Made by a program: the position numbers and the translations under genes. The notes beneath the pieces were generated by a model. The model did no database searches, was not told where the DNA came from, and saw only the letters and a list, made by a program, of their open reading frames with translations. Source: Pseudomonas sp. MTM4 (GTDB taxonomy: Bacteria; Pseudomonadota; Gammaproteobacteria; Pseudomonadales; Pseudomonadaceae). Taken from it: 64,000 nucleotides of DNA. The stretch spans positions 248,001 through 312,000 of the forward strand of contig NZ_CP048411.1 of assembly GCF_019355055.1 (NCBI RefSeq), read 5' to 3'. Shown here one piece after another: positions 18,393 through 28,440 of this stretch; positions within the stretch are counted from its first letter, which is position 1, and each line of letters starts with the position of its first letter.

Positions 18393-19129
18393 TGTCTAGC
18401 CTAGCCGGTACATGCAAAAAGCTGCTCTCTGACCTGCAGACGGTGAAGGTAGCCAACCAGACTAAGCAAGAAATCTCTGCGCTTCAGCAGCGCTTGCGTG
18501 AGTGGACAAAACACGCGAACGCACGACGCGCACTGGTGGAAAAGGTCCGCATTGTCGAACCCTCTTTACTCGCGCGCGAGGATATTGTCCAAGCTGATTG
18601 CGCTGTGAAAGGGTTGGCGCAGCAAGCGAAAACGCTACTACTTGCAGGTGGTAATTTGCAGGATTTGGCAGTTGATAATCTGTGGACCCGACTAATTGCG
18701 GCGGCCGAATCGGCTAATGACAAGGTCCGCAGCGCTGCCCGCGACCAATGGCGCCAGTTTGTTGAGAGTCTGGGACGCGTCGACACGCCTACATACCTAG
18801 ACGAGCAAATGCTCAGAACCCCTGCCAATGAGGACCTTCTGCGGACCTACAAGGAGCATTACCCAAAGTACTCCGCGATTGCGCGCACCGACTTACCAGC
18901 CAGCACATCGACTCCGGATGAGTTGATCAGAGTAGTGAGCACACTGCAGGACGTACAGCAACAACTTAAGGGGACGGCACCAGAGGCAGTTCGATTATTT
19001 CTCAAGGCTGTGGAGAGTGGGGGGGCTTCAATGGATTTGATTACTCCTGAAGTGATGCAATGGCTCCAGGCAAATGATGAGCCCTCCCGGTTCGTAGTGA
19101 AGTCGAGGACCAATGTTTTATGGCGTTAG
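18392..19129 (+). CDS. dpdI: DpdI, coiled-coil accessory protein
   Basis: 245 residues from the ATG at 18392, which shares TGATG with the dpdH stop; a GTG four codons earlier is in frame. It is almost entirely helical, with heptad-like N-terminal segments (KKLLSDLQTVKVANQTKQ, ISALQQRLREWTKH) suggesting a coiled coil. It has no enzymatic motif. It is identified by its place between dpdH and dpdJ. A structural link between those two large ATPases is a reasonable guess only. Confidence 0.75.
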   Translation: MSSLAGTCKKLLSDLQTVKVANQTKQEISALQQRLREWTKHANARRALVEKVRIVEPSLLAREDIVQADCAVKGLAQQAKTLLLAGGNLQDLAVDNLWTRLIAAAESANDKVRSAARDQWRQFVESLGRVDTPTYLDEQMLRTPANEDLLRTYKEHYPKYSAIARTDLPASTSTPDELIRVVSTLQDVQQQLKGTAPEAVRLFLKAVESGGASMDLITPEVMQWLQANDEPSRFVVKSRTNVLWR

Positions 19130-22100
19130 TTCCAGATTTGCAGTTGGCCGAGTTCGCGCTTGACGAACTCGAGGCTCTGGAGGCGCGTTGTCTGATCTGG
19201 GGCCTGATTGACAATGCTCTCAGTCGCGATGAAGTAATGGAGGCTCTTCAACGAGCCCTCGATGCGCCAAAGGCTCATGCCGCCCAGAATGATCCGAATT
19301 GCTGCATTCACACGGTGAAGGATCTGTGGGACTTGCTGATTGAACGCAAAATGTTGTTCCAAGTGCCATTTGTGGTTGATCAGGAAGTGCGCTGGCGGAC
19401 GAGGATGGCCGAAGGGGTGCGGTTGATTGCCCAACTTCGCCAACTATTTCCCAAGCATGGTACGGACAGGTGGGCTGAAGCCGCCACACTGGTAGCGGAC
19501 TATCGCTTCCTTAGACGCCCCCGCCGTTACCCCCTTAGAGACGTGGATGGCGCTAGCGTTTATGCTAAGTTGAATAACTTGGTGAAATCGCCGCTATTGC
19601 TGGAGGCCCTCAAGACCTGGCTAGATCATATGGATCCGAGCGGTGGTCTCTCGCAATTCCAGGTGAAATCGGCTGAACGTATTTTGACTGGCTTGGAGGA
19701 GGGGAGTTGTCAGGGCACGTTGGTATCCGCTGGAACTGGTAGTGGCAAGACCCTGGCATTCTATCTGCCTGCGTTGTCATGGCTGGCATCCCAACGAGTG
19801 CCGCCGATGACTAGCGGTGGGGTAAGGGTGTTAGCTCTTTATCCTCGTAATGAATTGCTGAAGGATCAACTCGCCGAAGTCTATGACCAGTGCCGCAAGT
19901 TCGATAGCTGGATCGGACGTCGGGGAGGGCGACCTCTGCGCGTAGGTGTTCTTTTTGGGGACACACCCACGAAGGTCGCCAAGGCCAAATGGCCCAAGCA
20001 CTCCCAGGGCAAACGCGTACCGTTCTTCAATTGTCCTAACGACAGTCAGCACGGGGAAATGGTGCTGCGCAATAGTGATGCGGAAAAGGGTCTGGAGCGC
20101 ATCGTCTGCTCGCAGTGCAGTGCAGTCGTAGATGGACGTACTCTGGCATTCACCCGCGACACAATTCAATCTGATCCACCGGACATTCTTTTCACAACGG
20201 TGGAAATGCTGAATCGGCATTTACCTAGCAGCGACTTGCGCCATGTCTTTGGCGTGGGTCCTAAGGCCGAACGAACCCCTGACCTCGTCTTGCTGGACGA
20301 AGTTCACTTGTATGCTGGCAGCTATGGGGCGCAGGTGGCCTACTTGTTACGTCGTTGGTGGGCCGCCAGCGGGCGGCGCTCTAGTTTTGTGGGATTGTCC
20401 GCTACCATCGCGGAAGGCCAAACCTTTTTTTCCCACCTAACAGGACTGAGTCCAACGGTTGTTGAGGAGATCAAACCGCTAGAGAACGAGATTGAGGAGG
20501 AAGGGGGCGAGTACATGCTCGCTCTGCGCGGTGATCCGGTTTCGCAGACCGCCCTGCTGTCTACCACTATCCAGACGCTGATGCTGAGTGCTCGTTTACT
20601 CGATCCGCCTGGGACTTTTGATAGAAAAGCAATGCCGTTTTTTGGTTGGCGGGCATTTGCTTTTACTGATCAGTTGGACGCAACGAATCGGCTCTTCAAG
20701 GACTTGCTCGATGCTGAGGGACGATATCATCCTAGTGGTAACGCAAACTTGATCAAGCACCCTGATGGCGGGTTGGCACTGCTGCGTAACGGATCTACCC
20801 CCATCATGGGTACCCCGCGCTACTTCGCTGGGCAAGACTGGAGTGTTCCACAAACCATTGGAAACGATCTCACCCGTCGCCTCGGAATCGGGCGTACGAC
20901 TGCATTAGATAGTGGGGTTTGTACTCATACAGAAGTTGTAGTTGCCACGTCTGCTCTAGAAGTAGGCTTCGATGACCCGGCAGTGGGCGTTGTAGTTCAG
21001 CACAAGGCGCCGAGAGACATCGCATCGTTCTTGCAGCGCAAGGGGCGAGCGGGTCGAACGCGTCACATGCGACCATGGACTGTCGTTGTGCTCACGGATT
21101 ACGGTCGCGACCGGCTGGCCTATCAAGCCTACGATCAGCTGTTCGATCCCGATCTTCCGGCGCGCCAACTGCCTTTGGCCAATCGCTACGTCCAGCGAAT
21201 GCAAGCGGTCTACGCGTTGCTCGACGAGTTAGGAGATTTGACCTGCCGTGACCAACCACCTCTGTCGGTTTGGCGCGACTTGGCTTCCCCAAATATTGAG
21301 GCCACACCGCATGGGTGGCACCCGAATGCGTTTGTTTCAGTTAAGCGCCTAGCGGAAGGTGTGACATTCCCGCTCTCTGCGCAGGAGTGGAAAGTGCTCA
21401 GGAATCAAGCGTGCAACCTCGGTCCCAATGGGGAGTCTGCTGTTAAGTTTGCAGGCGCCAATTGGTTGGCAAAACGGTTGCAACACCAACGTGTTGTCAA
21501 GCTGCTGGGGGATCTTCAGGAGAGTCCAGCGAAAGTCGAACGTCTTGCTCGCAGCCTAGCTGACCGATTGGCGTTGACGACCGACGATATGAATTTGCTC
21601 ATGTGGAGCCATCCACGCCCGCTAATGCTTGGCGCGATTCCTACAGTTGTTCGTCGGCTGGCATCGAACTGGCGTGCAAATGGCGAACAGGGGAAAGACT
21701 ACCAAGCGGGCCATCCACTACCGGACTTCATTCCCTCCAGCCTTTTTGCCGATCTAAGTCTGCCGGAAATGCGCATTGAATGGCTTGCGCGCGATGGCAG
21801 CGTTGAAGAGCAGTATCTGCCTGTTCAACAGGGTTTAGCTGAGTTTGCACCCGGTAGGGTCTCGCGTCGTTACGATGATGCTCTTTGGTTGGGCGTTGAT
21901 GGACCAGCGCTGGCTCGAATCTTCGCTTGCGGTAGCACCGAAGTGTCTGAGGATGTGGAGCTATCCACATGGTACGACCTTGAGCCTCAAAGAAATTTTG
22001 TTGTCCAGGACGACTCGGCTCGAGTGACTTTCAAAGCGTTTCGTCCAGCGGCAGCCCGCCTGTCTCCAGTGGCTCGTGGGGGCAATGGAATCCCCGAGCT

Positions 22101-23886
22101 AAGTGACACATCCAACGCTCAGCTGCAATGGAAATCCTTCCTTCAGGCGCCCTATCAGGGCGTACCACTGACCAGTCCGACGCACATTGGCATCAGCCAG
22201 TTGATCAAGAGAGTGGTTGTTCACACCCACGCTGAACAAGCCAATGCTTCTGTGCGCCGCTATGCCGTAAGTTCGCGCGCAGAACTTCGACTGCGATCTG
22301 GAAGTAAGAGCGAGCGCGTCACAGTCGACTGGCAGTTCATGCATTCAGGCCAGCCCTGCGGTGTGGGCTTCGACATTGATGTCGATGCGTTGGTATTGGA
22401 GTTGGATTTGCCGCATGATCTCAGCGGCGCCATCAATTGGGGTGATCCGCGACGTTTGCGTGCAGCTCGTGCAGCTCGCTACAACTGGGAGGCACGCCAG
22501 AACCCCGAATTCTGCATTGCAGTACCGAATCCATTCCTGCGCGGGTGGATCGCACAGATTTTCCAAATTGCGGCCCTTCAAGTCGCAATGGCTGAGGAAG
22601 TCTCGCTGCGCGACTCGCTGGACTATGTTGCTGACGGCGCCAGGATGGATACGCTACTCAACGTCCTGCAGACGGTGTTCCAGGTTCCGGAGAACGAAAG
22701 TAGTGAGGAGGGGGCGGACAAGCTTCGTCAAAAGCTAGATGAGGCGCTAAAGACAGAAGCAGTGCGTAAAGCTGTGCGTTACGCATCTCGTGTACTAGTC
22801 GAACCCATTGATGAGGAGTGGAACGACTGGCTTGCCCTGTCGATCCGCGCCACGCTCGGTGCAGCTTGCCTGGACGCAATACAGCAAGCCTGCCCCCAGA
22901 TTGATCCCGATGGGTTGATTGTGGATATCGACGTGCGTAGTGATGACGGTGACCCACACCCCCAGCCCGGGTTCGAAATCTGGATCTCGGAGGTCAATCC
23001 TGGTGGCAATGGTCTGATTGAGAGCGTTGCGGAATTGTTAGCGACTCGTCCCGATAGCCTTTACCGTCATATCGAGGCGGCCTTAAGCCCGCGTGACTTT
23101 GAATGGACAAATTCTCAGTTGCGCCAGGTAGTCCAATGGCTTGGTGGATCAAAGCCGGACTCCACTATTACTGAGGCGGTAACGCAGGTTCGACAAGCCA
23201 TGAATTCTGCCGATGCCGCCAAGCATTTAGCCGGTCTGCGGTTCAGGCTAGTAACTCGGGGGCAATCGATATTCCACGGCTACAGTGTGGCTCTGAGCAT
23301 GCGATTGTTGCGACCGAACACCCCAGACGAGTTGGATTGTCTGCTGGCTCAGATACATGAGCGCTGGGATGCGTTGGAGGCGTTACATGGTGTCGAGATT
23401 GACGTTAGGGTTCTCTGCGCATTGTTCAGTACAGATGATTATCTCGATCGGGCATTTGCAAGCGCGGGGCAGGTCCTTCCTTTCGGCAGTCGTATGGCAT
23501 GGCGCTTCGGGGTGCTAATGGGGATATTGTGGCCTCAAGGGCATGCGCTGCGCGCTGTTGCCATGCCATGGTCCAATCGCTTCTCGCCGTTCGCTATAGA
23601 TACTGAACGACTTCTGGTGGAGCAGTGGCTGACACCTCGTTCTCAACCGATCGATCCGACAGCACTGGACTGGCAGGAGCAGTTGCGAAAATGCTTACTC
23701 GCCACTTCGCGTGCGGTTGTGTCGGTATCTGCCGCCGATGCCGGAACACTGTTGCCCAAGGTGATCGCAGCCTTGGCGACAGAGCCAATTCAATTTGACT
23801 ATCTAAACGTCTTCGCCCAACTCTGCGAGGTCAAGCGCCTCGGTGATCGCATCGAGTGGACGTTTTCGATACCGGACGCTCTATGA
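19120..23886 (+). CDS. dpdJ: DpdJ, giant SF2 helicase with zinc-binding insert
   Basis: 1588 residues, 10-bp overlap with dpdI. The helicase core has SAGTGSGKTLAFYLPAL near 202-218, DEVHLYAGSYGAQ near 393-405, LSATIAEG near 426, ATSALEVGFDDP near 610 and FLQRKGRAGRTR near 636-647. Between the first two motifs is a Cys cluster (FNCPND near 303, then VCSQC near 328) like a zinc ribbon. About 900 residues follow the core, including a C-terminal part that resembles the DUF1998-type extensions of DISARM-like helicases. DpdJ belongs to the restriction half of Dpd. The similarity in plan to DISARM (SNF2 protein, large SF2 helicase, PLD-like protein) suggests a shared way of handling incoming DNA. 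Confidence 0.87.
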   Translation: MALVPDLQLAEFALDELEALEARCLIWGLIDNALSRDEVMEALQRALDAPKAHAAQNDPNCCIHTVKDLWDLLIERKMLFQVPFVVDQEVRWRTRMAEGVRLIAQLRQLFPKHGTDRWAEAATLVADYRFLRRPRRYPLRDVDGASVYAKLNNLVKSPLLLEALKTWLDHMDPSGGLSQFQVKSAERILTGLEEGSCQGTLVSAGTGSGKTLAFYLPALSWLASQRVPPMTSGGVRVLALYPRNELLKDQLAEVYDQCRKFDSWIGRRGGRPLRVGVLFGDTPTKVAKAKWPKHSQGKRVPFFNCPNDSQHGEMVLRNSDAEKGLERIVCSQCSAVVDGRTLAFTRDTIQSDPPDILFTTVEMLNRHLPSSDLRHVFGVGPKAERTPDLVLLDEVHLYAGSYGAQVAYLLRRWWAASGRRSSFVGLSATIAEGQTFFSHLTGLSPTVVEEIKPLENEIEEEGGEYMLALRGDPVSQTALLSTTIQTLMLSARLLDPPGTFDRKAMPFFGWRAFAFTDQLDATNRLFKDLLDAEGRYHPSGNANLIKHPDGGLALLRNGSTPIMGTPRYFAGQDWSVPQTIGNDLTRRLGIGRTTALDSGVCTHTEVVVATSALEVGFDDPAVGVVVQHKAPRDIASFLQRKGRAGRTRHMRPWTVVVLTDYGRDRLAYQAYDQLFDPDLPARQLPLANRYVQRMQAVYALLDELGDLTCRDQPPLSVWRDLASPNIEATPHGWHPNAFVSVKRLAEGVTFPLSAQEWKVLRNQACNLGPNGESAVKFAGANWLAKRLQHQRVVKLLGDLQESPAKVERLARSLADRLALTTDDMNLLMWSHPRPLMLGAIPTVVRRLASNWRANGEQGKDYQAGHPLPDFIPSSLFADLSLPEMRIEWLARDGSVEEQYLPVQQGLAEFAPGRVSRRYDDALWLGVDGPALARIFACGSTEVSEDVELSTWYDLEPQRNFVVQDDSARVTFKAFRPAAARLSPVARGGNGIPELSDTSNAQLQWKSFLQAPYQGVPLTSPTHIGISQLIKRVVVHTHAEQANASVRRYAVSSRAELRLRSGSKSERVTVDWQFMHSGQPCGVGFDIDVDALVLELDLPHDLSGAINWGDPRRLRAARAARYNWEARQNPEFCIAVPNPFLRGWIAQIFQIAALQVAMAEEVSLRDSLDYVADGARMDTLLNVLQTVFQVPENESSEEGADKLRQKLDEALKTEAVRKAVRYASRVLVEPIDEEWNDWLALSIRATLGAACLDAIQQACPQIDPDGLIVDIDVRSDDGDPHPQPGFEIWISEVNPGGNGLIESVAELLATRPDSLYRHIEAALSPRDFEWTNSQLRQVVQWLGGSKPDSTITEAVTQVRQAMNSADAAKHLAGLRFRLVTRGQSIFHGYSVALSMRLLRPNTPDELDCLLAQIHERWDALEALHGVEIDVRVLCALFSTDDYLDRAFASAGQVLPFGSRMAWRFGVLMGILWPQGHALRAVAMPWSNRFSPFAIDTERLLVEQWLTPRSQPIDPTALDWQEQLRKCLLATSRAVVSVSAADAGTLLPKVIAALATEPIQFDYLNVFAQLCEVKRLGDRIEWTFSIPDAL

Positions 23887-24413
23887 CAAACGTACGCCAC
23901 ATCTTCAAGTCGGCAACGACTTCGCCTCAAGCCGCTCGTGATGTTATAGCCATGGTTTTGGCCGAGGAGATCCTGCTTCCCAGCAGGACACTCTATTTAG
24001 CCGCTCCGTGGGTTAGCAACATTGTTATTTTCGATAACTCAACGGGCAGTTTTGAGGGGCTAAATCCGGAGTGGAGCCGTCGTGAGATTCGCTTGATTGA
24101 GGTATTGGCGGCTATCGCATCTAACAATACGCAGTTAGATATTCGCGTACGACCTGAACCTCACAATAAGCCTTTTGGTAAGCGCTTGCACGCAGCGCTG
24201 ATAGATGCCGGTCTGCAAGATTCGTTGCAATGGTCCGAGATTCCTGATTTTCACACGAAGGGATTGCTAACCGATCGAGTCTGGATTGGCGGATCGATGA
24301 ACCTCACTGAGCGCGGCATTGGCCTGAACGCTGAATCACTCGTTGTTGATTTCAACCCGCAGATGGTATCTAGCATCCGTCTGGAGTTTGCGAACCATGG
24401 CATCAGCCTCTAG
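23883..24413 (+). CDS. dpdK: DpdK, phospholipase D-like protein
   Basis: 176 residues from the ATG at 23883, which overlaps the dpdJ stop by 4 bp. A single PLD/HKD motif is visible: HTKGLLTDRVWIGGSMNLTERG near 129-150 (given here for its HxK and GGSxN positions). One-motif PLD proteins, such as the nuclease Nuc and DrmC of DISARM, act as dimers with a shared active site. DpdK is therefore the best candidate nuclease in the restriction module, though that activity is inferred from the fold. Confidence 0.87.
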   Translation: MTNVRHIFKSATTSPQAARDVIAMVLAEEILLPSRTLYLAAPWVSNIVIFDNSTGSFEGLNPEWSRREIRLIEVLAAIASNNTQLDIRVRPEPHNKPFGKRLHAALIDAGLQDSLQWSEIPDFHTKGLLTDRVWIGGSMNLTERGIGLNAESLVVDFNPQMVSSIRLEFANHGISL

Positions 24414-26640
24414 CCAAACGGTAGACCCCGCAGTGGCAGTCTCTCAGGCCTTACTCAGTCAGTTCTTTTCAGGTCTTAACATTTATGTGAGCCCTTTAGC
24501 CACTGTTAAAACCCTCGCTGGTCAGACTGTACCTGACGCATTGGTTCCAGCTATCGCCCGTTATGCGAAAGGCTTCAAGGACCGACCGCTGCTCTTGCCA
24601 TTTTCTGAGGTTACCGGTGAGCGCACCTGTTGGCTGGCCTGTTCGCACGATGAACTAAGTTCGCGTGAGTTGCACGAGGAAATGCGCGCTTTCATTGGGT
24701 CGAGCTTTGGTGACTTTGAGATTGACGGGGCGGTGCTCTCTATTGCACAAATGAGCGCGAAAGCTGTATTGGCGCAGGCTGGCCTGAACGCGATTGCCTT
24801 TTTTGCGATCACGCCGAAGTTTGAGCTGCGCGTAGTCAAAAGCTGGCAACGCTACTGGCAACTCTTGGACCAACGCCCGCCTAGGCCCAGACAGGAACTG
24901 CGCACGTTTCGCCAGTTGCGAGCGTTGTTTGACCGCGCCTTGGTGGCTCGCAATGAAAATGCAGCGATGGCCGCGATGGCGGCACTACGAGACCAGCATG
25001 GCCTTAGCGCTGAAAACCGGACCTTCCTGGAAATACGTTTACATTCAGCCTTTGGCCGATGGGACCGAATTCTGAATCATCCCCAGTGGGATGACTTTCT
25101 CAAGGTTCGCTTGCCGCCGGAGACTTACGGTGACATCTGGGACGCGCTCTACGAAACGTTCTTAGCCCAAGTCGAAGCGCAGGGCGCCGCCACTCAGTTG
25201 GTGAAAGCTTTCGCAGAGCGGGTTCGGATTATGGCCGCTCCTCTGCTCAAAAGCCGCGGGCGTAGCCGTCGCCCCGCAGCCCTTAAGGGCTTTTTGCTTC
25301 ATGAGTTGTCTTTGAAGCAGCCTTCCGCCGAACTCTGCGTGACCCTGCTCAATGACCTTGGACCAAATGCTTTTGGGCCCGCTTCTGACGCCATCATGGC
25401 TATGGCGCAGACCTTGCAAATCAAGTCCGGAATTGAGCAGGCGCTCCATGAAATGGAGTTGGAACGCTATGAACAGGCTCTTGCTTTGCTTTTACCACTG
25501 GCGGATTCGGTCGAAGTGCTCCAAGCCCAATTGCGTTGTGCCAAAGAAGTGGGTGATCCTGGTCAAGCTCGTGTGGTGCTCGAGCGGCTGTCGTTGAGTG
25601 CCCCCGATACTGCCGCCAAGGTTCGCACTGCTCGGGCTCGGTTGCTCTCTGATGTAGAGAAGTTGGCCGCTAAGGAAGTGTGCGAATCGCTTCAAGAGCA
25701 ACTGCAGACTACGCATACGCCGATGGCTGTTGACGACGTCATAGTCTATTGGCGGGAACTGGTTCAGTCGCCCGAGGCTAGTACTCTGTTGGCCCAGCCC
25801 AGTTTCATCCAGTCGTTGTTGTCGAGCGTAGAGGATTCTGCTCTCGACTCGTCACCCTTGTTCGAATCCCTATTTCCTATTTGGTTTGACTGGCTCATCG
25901 TCCAAACTCCACCCTCGAGCGTGCTTACTCAACTCTATCTGGGGTTCATTGAATCCCTGAACGTGCGAGACCGCCTTGGAGATAGCGAGCGAGAGATGAT
26001 CAGGCTGGCGCTTCGACATAGTCTGATCGCCGGATTGACGTCGGCTGAGTACACAGGGCTTATTGAAAGGCTTGCTACAGTATTGTCCAGTCCGCTGTCG
26101 CCACGCGAAGCCGCATGGGCATTGGATGCGACAGATTTGTTGGTTATGTATCCATGTCGTGACGAGGAGGCGCGCCTGCGGTGGACAACTAGGGCAGTTC
26201 AGGCTGCGACCCAGTGTTGGGCCAGACTGTCTCTTGCAGAGCGCTGCTTGCTAAAACTGCTTGCGCAAGAGTTTGGTCTTGAACTTCCCAAGCGACTCGA
26301 CGATGAAGTGGATGAAGCCGAAAAAGCTCGAACAGACATAAGGAACCGTATTTTCCTTTACAGCTTGGACACCCAAGCCATTCGACGTGCAGCACTAATA
26401 CTCGAAGAGGCGCTTCCATTGGCCAAGGTTGAGACCAACTCCGATGAGGTCTGCAGTTCACGCTTGAAGACAGGAGTTCGTAATGCGGACTGGGTGGTGT
26501 TTGTTTCAGGCGTTGCTACCCATCAGGCTTTTTTTTGCATCAAGGCTGCGTTACGGCCCGATGCAGCGTTACTTCAAGTCGAGGGTACCGGTACGACGCG
26601 CATCGTAGATTGTGTGATTAATAAGAGTCAGATGTCTTGA
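24397..26640 (+). CDS. dpdD: DpdD, last gene of the restriction operon
   Basis: 747 residues from the ATG at 24397, overlapping dpdK by 17 bp with GGAG ten bases upstream; the open frame extends 18 codons further without support. The N-terminal 170 residues are mixed alpha/beta. The middle (about 180-450) reads like tetratricopeptide-type helical hairpins (ALALLLPLADSVEVLQAQLR, PGQARVVLERLSL). No catalytic motif is evident. Assigned from position and from the presence of a large, non-enzymatic DpdD in Dpd clusters. Its stop is four bases from that of the convergent queD gene, leaving no room for a normal terminator. Confidence 0.8.
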   Translation: MASASSQTVDPAVAVSQALLSQFFSGLNIYVSPLATVKTLAGQTVPDALVPAIARYAKGFKDRPLLLPFSEVTGERTCWLACSHDELSSRELHEEMRAFIGSSFGDFEIDGAVLSIAQMSAKAVLAQAGLNAIAFFAITPKFELRVVKSWQRYWQLLDQRPPRPRQELRTFRQLRALFDRALVARNENAAMAAMAALRDQHGLSAENRTFLEIRLHSAFGRWDRILNHPQWDDFLKVRLPPETYGDIWDALYETFLAQVEAQGAATQLVKAFAERVRIMAAPLLKSRGRSRRPAALKGFLLHELSLKQPSAELCVTLLNDLGPNAFGPASDAIMAMAQTLQIKSGIEQALHEMELERYEQALALLLPLADSVEVLQAQLRCAKEVGDPGQARVVLERLSLSAPDTAAKVRTARARLLSDVEKLAAKEVCESLQEQLQTTHTPMAVDDVIVYWRELVQSPEASTLLAQPSFIQSLLSSVEDSALDSSPLFESLFPIWFDWLIVQTPPSSVLTQLYLGFIESLNVRDRLGDSEREMIRLALRHSLIAGLTSAEYTGLIERLATVLSSPLSPREAAWALDATDLLVMYPCRDEEARLRWTTRAVQAATQCWARLSLAERCLLKLLAQEFGLELPKRLDDEVDEAEKARTDIRNRIFLYSLDTQAIRRAALILEEALPLAKVETNSDEVCSSRLKTGVRNADWVVFVSGVATHQAFFCIKAALRPDAALLQVEGTGTTRIVDCVINKSQMS

Positions 26641-26644
26641 GACG

Positions 26645-27085
26645 TCACCTTGTCCAACGCAACACGCAGCGATCGCCGCTGGCTCGGCGCTCGATCATAA
26701 CGGCGCATAGGCCTGGTACCGAATCTTCCATCTGTGCGCGAATAAAAGCACAGAGATTCTCGATAGTGGCAGATCCTAGACCTTGAACCTCATCAAGGAA
26801 TCGGTGATCTAGCATTCCTTTTACTCTGGCAATTTCGCTGCGCAGATAGCCAAGATCTATAAGCATCCCGGAGGTGGAATCCGGTTGACCAGCGACGGTA
26901 ACCTCTGCTTCGTAGGTATGTCCGTGGATACGTAGACTGCCCTCGGTCTCGATACTGCGATTCAAGGTGTGGGCTGCCTCGAAGAAAAAGCGCTGCGACA
27001 GTTCGTACACGGTCACGCAATCAATGGGGGGCTTAACAGCTACCTCAGGTCGACAATCTCTGGACGCAGTTGCTAGAGAAGACAT
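26645..27085 (-). CDS. queD: QueD-like 6-pyruvoyl/6-carboxy-tetrahydropterin synthase, catalytic Cys replaced
   Basis: 146 residues; the start at 27085 shares TGATG with the queE stop. The fold signature is clear: FFFEAAHTL and LRIHGHTYEAEV supply the three zinc histidines, followed by MLIDLGYL and LDHRFLDE. Canonical QueD has KCGRLHGH, whose Cys is the catalytic residue; here the aligned segment is GSLRIHGH, with Ser at that position. The C-terminal TCTxGC block is also replaced (ERRASGDRC). It may be a diverged synthase, a subunit, or an enzyme relieved of its role by the canonical second queD at 34.5 kb. It ends a seven-gene preQ0/Dpd operon. Confidence 0.8.
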   Translation of the reverse strand: MSSLATASRDCRPEVAVKPPIDCVTVYELSQRFFFEAAHTLNRSIETEGSLRIHGHTYEAEVTVAGQPDSTSGMLIDLGYLRSEIARVKGMLDHRFLDEVQGLGSATIENLCAFIRAQMEDSVPGLCAVMIERRASGDRCVLRWTR

Positions 27086-27717
27086 CAGCGGATCTCCAAT
27101 ATCTTGTGTGTTTGTACGGAAAGTCGCCATTTAGTATTGGCCTGGCAATAGGCAATGGCAGAGCGGGTATTTTGTTTCTGCATTGGCCCATCCATAGGTT
27201 GCAGTAGGTAGTACTGAAAGTCGCTATCAGAGATGGCATCTGGGAGTAGGCCAGGCTGCGGATAGACGAGTTTTAATTCGTGGCCACTACGCTGCACCCA
27301 GTCGGCCCCAGCTTTAGGGCTAACACAAATCCAATCGATCCCTGAAGGTGCCGGAATGGTCCCATTGGTCTCGACTGCGATTTCGAATCCCTGATCGTGC
27401 AGGGCTGCAATCAGGGCTACATCAACCTGCATTAACGGTTCGCCTCCTGTGAGCACGACATAGCGATGCTCTTGGGCAACTGGCCATAGCGAGGAAACTC
27501 GCTCGGCCAAGACCTCAGCAGTCAAGTACTTGCCCCCCAAGGTTCCGTTGGTGCCCACGAAATCGGTGTCACAGAACTGACAAACGGCCCTAAGGCGGTC
27601 AATTTCCCGACCACTCCAAAGATTACAACCTGCAAATCGACAGAACACAGCTGGTCTGCCAGCCCGAAGTCCTTCGCCTTGCAGGGTGTAGAAGATCTCT
27701 TTGACGCTGTAGGTCAT
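27085..27717 (-). CDS. queE: QueE, 7-carboxy-7-deazaguanine synthase
   Basis: 210 residues, radical SAM. The iron-sulfur ligands form the unusual CX14CX2C pattern (Cys in FAGCNLW, then VCQFC), the arrangement known from the Burkholderia-type enzyme rather than the standard CX3CX2[16 protein letters not shown] at the N-terminus, [10 protein letters not shown] and [10 protein letters not shown] are the expected substrate and SAM-binding blocks. It converts 6-carboxytetrahydropterin to 7-carboxy-7-deazaguanine. The ATG overlaps the queC stop by 4 bp, so synthesis is coupled with the next pathway enzyme. Confidence 0.93.
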   Translation of the reverse strand: MTYSVKEIFYTLQGEGLRAGRPAVFCRFAGCNLWSGREIDRLRAVCQFCDTDFVGTNGTLGGKYLTAEVLAERVSSLWPVAQEHRYVVLTGGEPLMQVDVALIAALHDQGFEIAVETNGTIPAPSGIDWICVSPKAGADWVQRSGHELKLVYPQPGLLPDAISDSDFQYYLLQPMDGPMQKQNTRSAIAYCQANTKWRLSVQTHKILEIR

Positions 27718-28418
27718 GCGTCATTGTCTCGCTTGAATGCATCGAAGCCGCTCCGGCGCAATTCGCAAGCAGGGCATTTGTTGCAGCCATACCCCCAGTC
27801 GTGTCTGTGTTGGCGGTCTCCTAGGTAGCAGGTATGGGTCTCTTCTTGTACGAGTTCGACAAAGCTAGATCCGCCAAGGCTCTTAGCTAGCTCCCAGGTT
27901 TCTTTTTTATCCAGCCACATCAGCGGTGTCTCAATAACCAACGGCATGTCCATACCGAGGCCGAGAGAGACCTGCAACGATTTCAGGGTGTTGTCTCGAC
28001 AATCTGGATAACCTGAGTAGTCCGTTTCACACATCCCGCCTACAAGCACGCTAAGGCCTCTCCGATAGGCAATAGCGGAAGCAAAGTTGAAGAACAGCAG
28101 ATTACGTCCGGGAACGAAGGTGTTGGGCAGGCCATTCTCCTTGAACTCGATCTCCTTCTCAGAGGTCATGGCGGTATCGCTGATCTGGCCAAGGAGTTTC
28201 AGATCGAGAAAGTGATCCTTCCCTAATTTTTCCGCCCAGCGAGGGTAGTCGGTGCGAAGGCGCTGGAGAACTCGATGCCTGCAATCCAGTTCTACATTGT
28301 GACGTTGTCCGTAATCGAAGCCTATCGTTTCGACGTGATCGTATCGGTTTAGTGCCCATGCAAGGCAGGTCGTGGAGTCTTGACCGCCAGAGAAGAGAAC
28401 TAATGCGTTAGTATGCAT
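27714..28418 (-). CDS. queC: QueC, 7-cyano-7-deazaguanine (preQ0) synthase
   Basis: 234 residues from the ATG at 28418, with GAGG six bases upstream; the frame opens four codons earlier at a [19 protein letters not shown] is the PP-loop that adenylates the substrate, and the C-terminus has the four-cysteine zinc site ([10 protein letters not shown]...[12 protein letters not shown]). It turns 7-carboxy-7-deazaguanine into preQ0 using ATP and ammonia. preQ0 is the base that DpdA inserts into DNA, so a dedicated island copy makes the modification less dependent on the host's queuosine pathway. Confidence 0.94.
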   Translation of the reverse strand: MHTNALVLFSGGQDSTTCLAWALNRYDHVETIGFDYGQRHNVELDCRHRVLQRLRTDYPRWAEKLGKDHFLDLKLLGQISDTAMTSEKEIEFKENGLPNTFVPGRNLLFFNFASAIAYRRGLSVLVGGMCETDYSGYPDCRDNTLKSLQVSLGLGMDMPLVIETPLMWLDKKETWELAKSLGGSSFVELVQEETHTCYLGDRQHRHDWGYGCNKCPACELRRSGFDAFKRDNDA

Positions 28419-28440
28419 TGCTGGCCTCACGAATCGTTAT

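Noticed and set aside
8577..24413. Interpretation of the helicase/PLD operon as DISARM
   Set aside because: SNF2, SF2 helicase and PLD genes fit, but there is no methyltransferase, while dpdA and queC-queE-queD lie next to it; Dpd explains all genes.
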